From assembly GCA_937919305.1 (NCBI GenBank), contig CALFQW010000058.1:1-7926 (forward strand): a DNA stretch of 7,926 bases. Reading direction: 5' to 3'. Every line of letters begins with the position of its first letter. Within the stretch, counting starts at the first letter, position 1. The notes beneath the pieces are model-generated. The model was not told where the DNA came from. It did no database searches and saw only the letters and a program-made list of their open reading frames with translations. A program made the position numbers and the translations under genes. The stretch comes from an uncultured Candidatus Saccharibacteria bacterium. Its GTDB lineage: Bacteria; Patescibacteriota; Saccharimonadia; Saccharimonadales; Saccharimonadaceae. Of the stretch, positions 1 to 5,382 are shown piece after piece.

Positions 1-286
1 GAGGATTACGGCTCGTAGATTTTTGGTCAATACTGATAGCGGGGCTGAGGCCATCTATCTGATCTACATCAGGCTTTTCCATGAGCCCTAGGAACTGCCG
101 AGCATAGCTACTGAGGCTTTCTACGTAGCGGCGCTGACCCTCTGCATATATCGTGTCGAATGCTAAGCTCGATTTTCCCGAACCGCTCAACCCAGTTACA
201 ACGACGAGTTTGTCGCGTGGTATCTCCACGCTGACGTTTTTCAAATTGTGCTCACGTGCTCCCTGCACTCGAATAGATTCAGCCAT
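1..286 (-). CDS. uvrA: UvrA, excinuclease ABC subunit A (N-terminal part, cut by window edge)
   Basis: UvrA is the ATPase that finds bulky DNA lesions and loads UvrB in nucleotide excision repair. Only the first 95 codons are in the window; the gene runs off the left edge. The translation begins [18 protein letters not shown], typical of UvrA, followed by the Walker A loop GLSGSGKSS at residues 32-40 and the family signature [20 protein letters not shown] around residues 48-67. The later part holds the [10 protein letters not shown] stretch (81-90). The zinc modules, signature motifs and second ATPase domain lie outside. The ATG at 286 is chosen because it matches the family start and sits 4 nt from the predicted transcription start; no Shine-Dalgarno sequence precedes it. 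It is divergent from the small membrane protein at 351. Confidence 0.97.
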   Translation of the reverse strand, partial: MAESIRVQGAREHNLKNVSVEIPRDKLVVVTGLSGSGKSSLAFDTIYAEGQRRYVESLSSYARQFLGLMEKPDVDQIDGLSPAISIDQKSTSRNP

Positions 287-296
287 AACGCATCTA

Positions 297-325
297 GTAT
301 ACGCTGTCAGGTACCTGTATGTCAC
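297..325 (-). promoter_or_regulatory. Promoter for uvrA, predicted to give a near-leaderless mRNA
   Basis: On the minus strand a -35 GTGACA (325-320) and a -10 TATACT (302-297) are separated by exactly 17 bp. The expected transcription start is near 290, four nucleotides before the uvrA ATG, which leaves no room for a ribosome binding site. The boxes are seen; the start point is inferred from the usual 7-nt distance. No SOS box was recognised here. Confidence 0.7.
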
Positions 326-334
326 TAGTCGGGG

Positions 335-340
335 TATACT
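335..340 (+). promoter_or_regulatory. -10 box for the PGPGW-family gene
   Basis: TATACT lies 10 bp before the ATG at 351, so transcription should begin about 347 and the mRNA should have only about 4 nt of leader. No clear -35 is visible at 17 bp (TACCTG at 312-317 is a poor match). It lies back to back with the uvrA promoter within a 64-bp divergent spacer. Confidence 0.5.
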
Positions 341-350
341 ATAGGCAGAT

Positions 351-677
351 ATGGACAAGGTAAAAAAGAACTGGAAGAAAGTTCCTCGATCCATCCGCAA
401 GCCGGTGATTTTCTTCCTTGGTCTTACGCTAGTTATTTTTGCCCCAGTTGTCGGATGGGTCCCGGGACCCGGTGGCATGATAGTGTTCTTGCTCGGTATA
501 GCGATACTTGCAACAGAGTTTGTATGGGCAGAAAATGTTAAAAACCGTATCCTTGCGGTCGGAAAAGCTATCGGGCATTATGTTACCCATCACCGCAGAG
601 CCAGCATCATACTATCGATTATTGCTGTTATCCTCTCGATCTGTTTCACTTATGCTTTTTATACTTATATAATCTAG
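351..677 (+). CDS. Small PGPGW-family transmembrane protein
   Basis: A 108-residue integral membrane protein. It carries the WVPGPGG motif (residues 36-42) that defines the putative transmembrane PGPGW family (related to TIGR02611 proteins), whose function is not known. A basic amphipathic N-terminus ([15 protein letters not shown]) precedes a hydrophobic segment at about 17-35. The PGPG turn leads into a second segment at about 42-58, a polar loop containing ENVKNR and THHRR, and a last segment at about 85-108. The positive N-terminus suggests it faces the cytoplasm. The start at 351 is supported by the -10 box ten bases upstream. The stop is TAG, and the next gene follows after 35 bp with its own promoter. 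Family assignment is good; no role can be stated. Confidence 0.85.
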   Translation: MDKVKKNWKKVPRSIRKPVIFFLGLTLVIFAPVVGWVPGPGGMIVFLLGIAILATEFVWAENVKNRILAVGKAIGHYVTHHRRASIILSIIAVILSICFTYAFYTYII

Positions 678-706
678 TTGAATAATAAGCATTTTTGTGA
701 TAAAAT
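678..706 (+). promoter_or_regulatory. Promoter giving a leaderless mRNA starting at the ATG of the 713 gene
   Basis: -35 TTGAAT (678-683), a 17-bp spacer and an extended -10 TGA-TAAAAT (698-706). The predicted transcription start falls on 713, the A of the ATG itself. The whole promoter lies in the 35-bp gap immediately after the stop of the PGPGW gene, so the gene is probably transcribed independently of its neighbour. Confidence 0.75.
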
Positions 707-712
707 TCACCC

Positions 713-1066
713 ATGTATAAGTGGGTTGTTGCTACTGTCATTGTATTCGCCATCATCGCATCTGCGAGCAATGCATCAGTCGGGCACGCACTATCCGCCT
801 TCATCATATTGGGGATCATACCTGGGACTGATCTGACGCTACCCATCTGGGCCTATTTGCTCTTCGTTCCTGCTGGGTTATTCACTCTTGTCTACTGGCT
901 CTCGCACCAAACACTCCTAATAGGTGAAACGACTCCGCCCCCAAAACCGCATCTCAACAAGGATCGCATGAACCGTATAGCAAAAGCGAAAACAGCTTCC
1001 AAGAAAACTCGCTCTAACAGTGATGCATCTGCAAAAAAAGTTCAGCGCAAGAAGGCGCTGGCCTAA
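713..1066 (+). CDS. Unrecognised small membrane protein with lysine-rich cytoplasmic tail
   Basis: A 117-residue protein of unknown function. Hydrophobic stretches at about 4-17 and 22-37 (possibly one long or two short helices) are followed by GIIPGTDLTLP and a clear helix at about 44-62. From residue 71 it changes character: a proline patch TTPPPKPH, then a strongly basic tail rich in K, A, S and T (AKAKTASKKT, SAKKVQRKKALA). Such a tail would lie in the cytoplasm and could touch nucleic acid or acidic lipid, but this is inference. The start at 713 is fixed by the leaderless promoter. Its TAA stop overlaps the TAG stop of sbcB on the other strand by 4 bp, with no terminator between them. 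It may be functionally paired with the membrane protein before it, but only adjacency supports this. Confidence 0.75.
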   Translation: MYKWVVATVIVFAIIASASNASVGHALSAFIILGIIPGTDLTLPIWAYLLFVPAGLFTLVYWLSHQTLLIGETTPPPKPHLNKDRMNRIAKAKTASKKTRSNSDASAKKVQRKKALA

Positions 1067-2472
1067 GCAACATCGCTCGGTGCGATACTCTCCGCCCAGA
1101 GCTGCAGCTCTTCTAGTAGATATGTATCCTTGCTGTAGCTTGCCATCTTCTGAAGTGATGCGATGTAGCCTGGCAGTGAAGCATTTAGCTTCTGGGTACG
1201 ATACATCTCCCAGCGCTGCATCTCATCATCACTCAAGCTAGAAGGGAAAGATCGTGCCTTGTATCGCAGCAGCAGCTCGGGAAGGCGCTCATCAACAAAG
1301 ATCGGATGAAAGTCAGCGAGCGCAGATGCATCTGCATTCCGTACAGCCAGGCATTTGGCTTTGTCTTTGCTGTCCATAAATCCATCGTATAGTTGATCTT
1401 CTACGTCAGTGCTCGGTGCGTATGCCTCCCTCATCTCAAATGCTTCGCGCACCGCACCAGCAAACCCCGGGTTTTGAGCTATAAGCTTCAAGTGTTTTTC
1501 TATTTCCGACATATCTACGCGCAGACGACTTTTATTCTCATCGTTGAGTACACCGAGCGGTGCAACAGCAGGACATTTGTTATAGCTTAGCTCTTTGACT
1601 GGTAGCCGCTGAAACCCTTTTTGCTCACGTGTCGACTTGTCTGCAAACACGACGCTTGCAAGCGCCTGAGGAGACGCGTTCAAAAATGGCGTAGGATCAT
1701 ATCGCAGGTCATAGACGAGCACTGATCCGGGTTTCGCTGCAGGGGCGATAGGATATGCTATGACAGTCTTTTCGTACTCTTGGTCATAGCGGCCCGAGAC
1801 GTAGACAAATGGCTGCGGAGCATCGAGATTGATCAGTTCGTTAACTACTTTTTTATTTCGCATTTTCAATAGATAGTCGAACAGCTTTGGCTCGTCTTTT
1901 CGTATGAGCTGGGTGATCGCGATCAACGCCTCGACATCGCTCAGAGCATCGTGAGCTTTTTCATGCAAGAGACCGTTTTCTTTCGATAGCAACTCAAGCT
2001 TATTAACTGCAACACCCTTTTCGTTGATAGGCCATTTGATATTACCCGGACGAAGCGCGCGCGTCATACGCACTACATCGAGCATGTCCCACCTCGAGCG
2101 ATCTTCTGACCATGACCATTCATATGGATCGTAAAAGTTACGCCAGAGAGTGTGACGTATAAATTCATCATCAAAACGGACATTGTTGAAACCCACCGTT
2201 ATAGTACCCGGTATAAATACGTCCTCCATCAACATCTTGCAAAACTCAGGCTCACTCAACCCATCAGCAAGGGTTGACTGCGGAGTGATACCCGTCACTA
2301 TCACAGCTTGCGGCTCAGGCAGAATATCGTCGCTCAACTTGATAAGTACATTGATCGGATCACCGATCTGCTGCAGATCCATATCGGTTCGAATGCCAGC
2401 AAATTGCATGATACGTGCACTGCGAGCATTGAGGCCACTGGTTTCTAGATCATAGAAAAAAAAGCTACTCAT
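1063..2472 (-). CDS. sbcB: Exonuclease I (SbcB), 3'-5' single-strand DNA exonuclease
   Basis: Full-length exonuclease I (469 aa; E. coli about 475), which degrades single-stranded DNA from the 3' end in recombination and mismatch repair. DEDDh exonuclease residues are visible: D8 and E10 in YDLETSG, D101 in NNVRFDDE, and H174 and D179 in HDALSDV. ExoI-specific stretches also match: ITPQ (62-65), RNFYDPYEWSW (111-121) and SRWDMLDVVR (126-135). In the C-terminal half VSGRYDQ, NKCPAV, DQLYDGF and RYKARSFPSSL correspond to the SH3-like and helical domains that hold the DNA. The start ATG at 2472 has no Shine-Dalgarno sequence but lies 2 nt from the predicted transcription start. It is divergent from the PaaX-like gene and converges with the 713 gene. 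Confidence 0.97.
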   Translation of the reverse strand: MSSFFFYDLETSGLNARSARIMQFAGIRTDMDLQQIGDPINVLIKLSDDILPEPQAVIVTGITPQSTLADGLSEPEFCKMLMEDVFIPGTITVGFNNVRFDDEFIRHTLWRNFYDPYEWSWSEDRSRWDMLDVVRMTRALRPGNIKWPINEKGVAVNKLELLSKENGLLHEKAHDALSDVEALIAITQLIRKDEPKLFDYLLKMRNKKVVNELINLDAPQPFVYVSGRYDQEYEKTVIAYPIAPAAKPGSVLVYDLRYDPTPFLNASPQALASVVFADKSTREQKGFQRLPVKELSYNKCPAVAPLGVLNDENKSRLRVDMSEIEKHLKLIAQNPGFAGAVREAFEMREAYAPSTDVEDQLYDGFMDSKDKAKCLAVRNADASALADFHPIFVDERLPELLLRYKARSFPSSLSDDEMQRWEMYRTQKLNASLPGYIASLQKMASYSKDTYLLEELQLWAESIAPSDVA

Positions 2473-2480
2473 GTACCGCT

Positions 2481-2509
2481 ACTATAGCACTGCCAACACG
2501 TAGTGTCTC
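2481..2509 (-). promoter_or_regulatory. Promoter for sbcB, predicted leaderless
   Basis: On the minus strand GAGACA (2509-2504) is followed by a 17-bp spacer and TATAGT (2486-2481), with a TGC extension just before the -10. The expected start is near 2474, two bases before the ATG. Confidence 0.7.
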
Positions 2510-2528
2510 ACCTGCACGATCTCTCAGG

Positions 2529-2544
2529 TATACAAATTTGTATA
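2529..2544. promoter_or_regulatory. 16-bp perfect palindrome between sbcB and the PaaX-like gene (possible operator)
   Basis: TATACAAATTTGTATA is a perfect inverted repeat without a loop, lying between the two divergent promoters, about 20 bp upstream of the sbcB -35 box and about 50 bp upstream of the other -10 box. Its length and symmetry are those of a site for a dimeric regulator. The neighbouring PaaX-like protein is an obvious candidate, but binding is inference; AT-rich palindromes also arise by chance. Confidence 0.35.
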
Positions 2545-2591
2545 GGAAACGACCTATATAGCCTAGGTATAGTTATGCGATGTTGTACACG

Positions 2592-2600
2592 TGTTATAAT
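2592..2600 (+). promoter_or_regulatory. Extended -10 promoter of the PaaX-like gene, predicted leaderless
   Basis: TGT-TATAAT (2592-2600) is a perfect extended -10. No good -35 lies 16-18 bp upstream, as is common for extended -10 promoters. The predicted start is 2607, one base before the ATG at 2608, and this decides the start codon. The sequence GTACACGTGT (2585-2594) overlaps the -10 extension and equals the core of the palindrome that follows the gene, so it may be a control site. Confidence 0.7.
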
Positions 2601-2607
2601 GATGCAT

Positions 2608-3177
2608 ATGACTCGTCAGCAAACGACACGTCAGCTCAACCAAGTCCTAGAAGCGATAGGATCACGCGGATTGTCTGGTGTCGCTTCGAAAGCGAACTCC
2701 CTCCTCAAAGTGCTAGAAAATGTCGATGCATTTCCATCTGGCACGACTATGCAGAATAAACGATCAATCTGCGCCAACCTCAGACGACTAGGTCTGATCG
2801 AAGTAACGAAAACGGGTGATGATCTGCTCGTCCAGCCCTCAGTGAAGGGTATTCACCGTCTTCAGCGTGCCAAGATCGCTGCCTTGACCATACAGCATCA
2901 GTCGAGATGGGATGGTACCTGGCGAATGGTCAGCTACGATATACCCGCTCGATATGGCAAAGAGCGCCGGCTGTTCACTAGTGAACTTCACAGACTCGGG
3001 TTTACTCTACTCAAGGACAGTATGTGGTTCCACCCGTATCCATGCTTTGATGTGCTATCAGAGTTGATCGCGTATTGTGGGCTGACACAATTTGTGATGG
3101 TGGCAGAGATAGCCCGACTCGATGAGGGCAGCCTCCGACGACTCTACAAAGCCCATCCCACACTGAATGCAAAATAA
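2608..3177 (+). CDS. PaaX-like regulator: winged-helix N-terminus plus Cas2-like domain
   Basis: 189 residues from the ATG at 2608. The reading frame is open back to 2503, but the promoter lies inside that extension, so the longer start is rejected; an ATG at 2602 is the other near choice. Residues about 1-90 are helical with KRSICANLRRLGLIEVTKTGDDLLVQPS, the shape of a winged helix. Residues about 101-146 hold the PaaX central / Cas2-like ferredoxin signature: WRMVSYDIP (105-113), the ERRLFTSELHRLGFTLLKDSMW run and HPYPC. Such proteins are often annotated Cas2 in Candidate Phyla genomes, but there is no cas1 or CRISPR array here and the fusion to a DNA-binding domain favours a PaaX-type repressor. 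Target and ligand are unknown. Confidence 0.8.
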   Translation: MTRQQTTRQLNQVLEAIGSRGLSGVASKANSLLKVLENVDAFPSGTTMQNKRSICANLRRLGLIEVTKTGDDLLVQPSVKGIHRLQRAKIAALTIQHQSRWDGTWRMVSYDIPARYGKERRLFTSELHRLGFTLLKDSMWFHPYPCFDVLSELIAYCGLTQFVMVAEIARLDEGSLRRLYKAHPTLNAK

Positions 3178-3180
3178 CAG

Positions 3181-3214
3181 TATGTAACTTCGTACACGTG
3201 TACGAAGTTACATA
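3181..3214. repeat. Perfect 34-bp palindrome after the PaaX-like gene
   Basis: The half-site TATGTAACTTCGTACAC (3181-3197) is followed directly by its exact reverse complement (3198-3214), with no loop, starting 3 bp after the stop codon. In RNA it would form a long hairpin, but no U-run follows on either strand, so it is a poor intrinsic terminator. Its centre GTACACGTGTAC shares ten bases with the PaaX-like promoter (2585-2594), which favours a protein-binding site. It also separates that gene from the convergent RNA transcript ending near 3241. Confidence 0.8.
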
Positions 3215-3241
3215 TATATTCTATTACCTGGGCTTTTTGAC

Positions 3242-3275
3242 AAAAAAGAAAAGACCTCCCATCAGTAGGAAGGTC
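3242..3275 (-). terminator. Intrinsic terminator for the minus-strand RNA
   Basis: On the minus strand GACCTTCC (3275-3268), a 7-nt loop and GGGAGGTC (3260-3253) pair over eight positions (one G-U), followed at once by TTTTCTTTTTT (3252-3242). This is a textbook Rho-independent terminator. No protein gene lies just upstream on that strand, so it should end a non-coding transcript. Confidence 0.85.
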
Positions 3276-3297
3276 GTACAGATAGTGTTTCCGCGGC

Positions 3298-3381
3298 GGC
3301 GGCTGCTCCATGATCGGAAAGAAAGACACCTGACCTCGAGCGCATCGCACGAGTGGTCTCTGTCTCCTAGGAGCAGCCGCC
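3298..3381 (-). repeat. 12-bp inverted repeat closing a 60-nt structured loop in the candidate RNA
   Basis: GGCGGCTGCTCC (3298-3309) and GGAGCAGCCGCC (3370-3381) are perfect complements and very GC-rich. The 60 nt between them contain a nested stem: GACC/GGTC with TCG/CGA and GCG/CGC around a CAT loop (about 3333-3359). It lies just before the terminator, so it would be the 3' domain of the RNA. Confidence 0.75.
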
Positions 3382-3811
3382 TGATTTGCAGCATGAAGTT
3401 CTTCGTCGTGCAAGACGTAGGCACTCTGAGCGAATGTACACGCCGCTCAGTGTCGGTGATCCCCCCACGGGTTCACAACTCCTACATCTTACATCTAGCC
3501 CCACATACGTGGCAGGCGGAAAAAGTCATAGTCGGGCACATCCGGTTTGAACGGTTCGTGCAGCTATGATCGTGATTCCCCTCTAGGCTTTTCGACGATG
3601 CCCAGCCCTGCCTAACAATACGGCAGTACGGTGGCTAGGACTTGTTGGAGTGCGTACTTTTCCTCAGCACGCTGAGCTGGGTTTCACATCAGAAAACCAC
3701 TTGTGTACACGGGGCGAATCCTCTCTCGCTAGCTGGTTGACGGGTGGGACACATCAGTTCATAAGCATCACCCTTTCGAGGTGTGTAGGTACCGGTGCGT
3801 CTTCCCCTCCA

Positions 3812-3859
3812 TGAGACGCGAGCTGACCACAAACTATTTTGTGTGCAGTTCGCGTCTCA
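3812..3859 (-). repeat. Long hairpin near the 5' end of the candidate RNA
   Basis: TGAGACGCGA (3812-3821) pairs with TCGCGTCTCA (3850-3859). Inside, after a 1x1 mismatch, come CTG/CAG, a 2x2 internal loop, and CACAAA/TTTGTG capped by a 4-nt loop. About 19 pairs in 48 nt make this the strongest local fold of the region. Confidence 0.8.
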
Positions 3860-3955
3860 CGAAGCAACAAACTCAGGTGAGAAAAGTAATTTGAAACACT
3901 ATCTGTCAATGTACACACTAGAATACCCAGAGGTGCTCAATAGCGTTACTATTTC

Positions 3956-3984
3956 ATAGTATCACATTTTTTATTTATTGTCAA
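3956..3984 (-). promoter_or_regulatory. Strong promoter for the minus-strand candidate RNA
   Basis: On the minus strand consensus TTGACA (3984-3979), a 17-bp spacer and TACTAT (3961-3956), the -10 preceded by TGA as an extension. It sits in a very AT-rich stretch, with its -35 box about 20 bp past the obg stop. The predicted start is near 3949. No ATG follows within a few bases, unlike most other promoters in the window, as expected for a non-coding RNA. A second TTGACA at about 3905-3910 has no good -10. Confidence 0.75.
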
Positions 3985-4003
3985 TATTATTTTTATTATA
4001 TTG

Positions 4004-5302
4004 CTATTCTTCCGTGAAGCGCATCTGATAGTCGCCCCTCTTGCCAAAGACGACTATGTCATCGTTCTCAACACCGCTCCTGACGAGCTGGTGCGTGATG
4101 CCCATCTTTTTAATAATGTCACGCAGCCTGTTGACACTATGCGGGTTGCTGTAGTCTGTGCGAGCTGCGAACTTTTCTATCTTGCGCCCTGTGACGACGT
4201 AGCGCCCCTCTTCTTTTGTCACATGCCATTTCTGATCAAGCTGGGCATCGCTCAGGGCAATACGCGGTACAGCGCTCTCTTCACCTCCTTCTTCATCAAT
4301 GGCTGCTTGCTGCCTACGGAGCTCATGTACCTTACGGGCGAGCTCACGCAAGACTTCGGCTGTACCACGCTTTGCAGATGACGACATAGCCATCACTCGG
4401 GTGGATGATGGCGCTACTGCTCGTACTGCCTGCTGCTGAGCTGCGATCATTTCATCATCGAGACCGTCGGCCTTACTGATAACCACCACTTCAGGTAGTC
4501 CACTCAGCTTCGAGGAGTAGCTCTCGAGCTCGTGCCTGATAGTCTCGTAGCTCTTGGCCGGATCATCGCTGTATGCGTCTATGAGGTGGAGTATGGCTCC
4601 AGTGCGCTCAATGTGCTTCAAGAAAGCATCACCGAGCCCCTTGCCTTCGCTCGCTCCTTCGATCAACCCCGGTATGTCGGCGATAAGTAGGCTCGTATCA
4701 TCGATGTCAGCCACACCGAGGTTTGGCGTCAGGGTAGTAAACGCATAATCCGCTATTTCAGGTCGAGCGTTGCTCACGACGCTCAGGAACGTTGACTTAC
4801 CGGCATTTGGAAAGCCAACGAGCCCAACATCTGCTATCAGTTTTAACTCGAGCTTAGCCTCAAACTCATCACCTTTTTCACCCAGCTCGGCAACTCGTGG
4901 TGCTTGTCGAGTAGAGCTCTTGAAGTGTGCATTTCCGAAGCCACCATCGCCACCTTTTGCTACGATGGCTGTTTGTGCAGCCTCGGTGAAATCAGCTAGT
5001 AACTCATCATCTCGATAGATCTGAGTTCCGACAGGCACCTTGATACGCAAGTCATCACCGTTCTTGCCATGACGTCTACGCATAGAGCCTGGCTGACCGT
5101 TACCGGCGCTGAGATCTCGATGTATGCGGAAGTCAACTAGTGTCGAAGTGTTCTGATCGGCGACAAAGACAACATTACCGCCTCTACCACCATCACCGCC
5201 GTCTGGACCGCCTTTTTCGACGTATTTTTCGGTACGGAAACTGACGCGGCCATCACCGCCACGACCAGCACGAACAAATACAGTGGCACTGTCAACAAAC
5301 AT
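4004..5302 (-). CDS. obg: Obg GTPase (ObgE/CgtA)
   Basis: Obg is a GTPase that binds the large ribosomal subunit and links ribosome maturation to growth and stress. The protein (432 aa) has all three domains. The glycine-rich Obg fold spans residues 1-158 (RAGRGGDG, GGPDGGDGGRGG, GNGQPGSMRRRHGKNG). The G domain has G1 GFPNAGKST (163-171), G3 DIPG (209-212) continuing into LIEGASEGKGLG, G4 SKAD (276-279) and G5 SSA (about 308-310). A C-terminal OCT domain lies at about 360-430 (YVVTGRKIEKFAARTDYSN). G4 carries Ser where the usual motif is NKxD, a tolerated variant seen in some GTPases. The ATG at 5302 matches the family start MFVDSA and lies 2 nt after the predicted transcription start. The gene has its own promoter, downstream of the terminator of the hydrolase gene. 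Confidence 0.98.
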   Translation of the reverse strand: MFVDSATVFVRAGRGGDGRVSFRTEKYVEKGGPDGGDGGRGGNVVFVADQNTSTLVDFRIHRDLSAGNGQPGSMRRRHGKNGDDLRIKVPVGTQIYRDDELLADFTEAAQTAIVAKGGDGGFGNAHFKSSTRQAPRVAELGEKGDEFEAKLELKLIADVGLVGFPNAGKSTFLSVVSNARPEIADYAFTTLTPNLGVADIDDTSLLIADIPGLIEGASEGKGLGDAFLKHIERTGAILHLIDAYSDDPAKSYETIRHELESYSSKLSGLPEVVVISKADGLDDEMIAAQQQAVRAVAPSSTRVMAMSSSAKRGTAEVLRELARKVHELRRQQAAIDEEGGEESAVPRIALSDAQLDQKWHVTKEEGRYVVTGRKIEKFAARTDYSNPHSVNRLRDIIKKMGITHQLVRSGVENDDIVVFGKRGDYQMRFTEE

Positions 5303-5310
5303 ATGCGATC

Positions 5311-5319
5311 AGTATAACA
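5311..5319 (-). promoter_or_regulatory. Extended -10 promoter of obg, predicted leaderless
   Basis: TGT-TATACT on the minus strand (5319-5311). The -35 position (5339-5334, GTGGCG) is a poor match and lies within the terminator hairpin of the upstream gene. The predicted start is about 5304, two bases before the ATG. Confidence 0.65.
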
Positions 5320-5327
5320 GAGGTAGC

Positions 5328-5357
5328 AAAAACCGCCACCCTGATGGATGACGGTTT
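5328..5357 (-). terminator. Intrinsic terminator of the LysM-CHAP gene
   Basis: On the minus strand AAACCGTCA (5357-5349), a 10-nt loop and TGGCGGTTT (5338-5330) pair at eight of nine positions, running into TTTTT (5332-5328). It lies 26 bp past the TAG stop at 5383 and separates the hydrolase transcript from obg. Confidence 0.75.
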
Positions 5358-5382
5358 GATATTCGACGAAAGATCGATGCGA

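Larger units (their letters stand above)
3241..3949 (-). ncRNA. Candidate large structured non-coding RNA, about 700 nt, unrecognised
   Basis: The stretch between the PaaX-like gene and obg (about 790 bp) has no credible protein gene. It does have a strong promoter (start near 3949) and an intrinsic terminator (3275-3242) pointing the same way. Between them are many stems: 10 bp at 3812-3821/3850-3859 closing a second nested stem, 12 bp at 3298-3309/3370-3381, CTGAGCG/CGCTCAG at about 3425-3449, TCATAG/CTATGA at about 3525-3571 enclosing GCAC/GTGC and a CCG-TTCAAAC-CGG hairpin, CTGCC/GGCAG at about 3606-3624 and CTCAG/CTGAG at about 3662-3675. I looked for hallmarks of RNase P RNA, tmRNA, 6S RNA and SRP RNA and found none convincing. 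The order of stems is seen; that they form and that the RNA is expressed are inferred. A run of short decayed sequence is the alternative. Confidence 0.6.

Noticed and set aside
153..344. 63-codon plus-strand frame opposite uvrA
   Set aside because: It is a shadow of the strongly conserved uvrA N-terminus.
2503..2607. Longer 224-residue form of the PaaX-like protein
   Set aside because: The extra 35 codons contain the 16-bp palindrome and the TATAAT promoter, and the translated extension looks non-protein.
3181..3214. Resemblance of the palindrome to loxP arms (TAACTTCGTA ... TACGAAGTTA)
   Set aside because: The ten-base arm cores match loxP, but they are separated by 6 bp instead of 12, so there is no asymmetric 8-bp spacer, and no recombinase gene is nearby. 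Coincidence is the simpler view.
3290..3345. SRP RNA-like pieces on the minus strand (GGTCAGG ... GGAGCAGCC)
   Set aside because: The pieces resemble domain IV of SRP RNA, but 21 nt with no GGAA tetraloop or stem separate them, and GGAGCAGCC is one arm of the 12-bp inverted repeat.
3144..3424. Two minus-strand frames of 66 and 89 codons at the end of the candidate RNA
   Set aside because: Both read through the intrinsic terminator, and the longer one continues through the palindrome into the PaaX-like gene. No start signals support them.
3527..3556. tRNA T-arm-like hairpin CCG-TTCAAAC-CGG on the minus strand
   Set aside because: No acceptor, D or anticodon arms and no tmRNA hallmarks surround it; a mismatch breaks the fourth pair of the stem.
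3198..3569. 123-codon plus-strand reading frame in the intergenic region
   Set aside because: It begins inside the palindrome on a non-ATG start, crosses the terminator hairpin and the 12-bp inverted repeat, and its product has no protein-like character. It is antisense to the candidate RNA.
3640..3665. RNase P-like GAGGAAAAGTAC on the minus strand
   Set aside because: It differs from the conserved GAGGAAAGTCC at key P4 positions, and the partner ACAGAA segment with its surroundings was not found.
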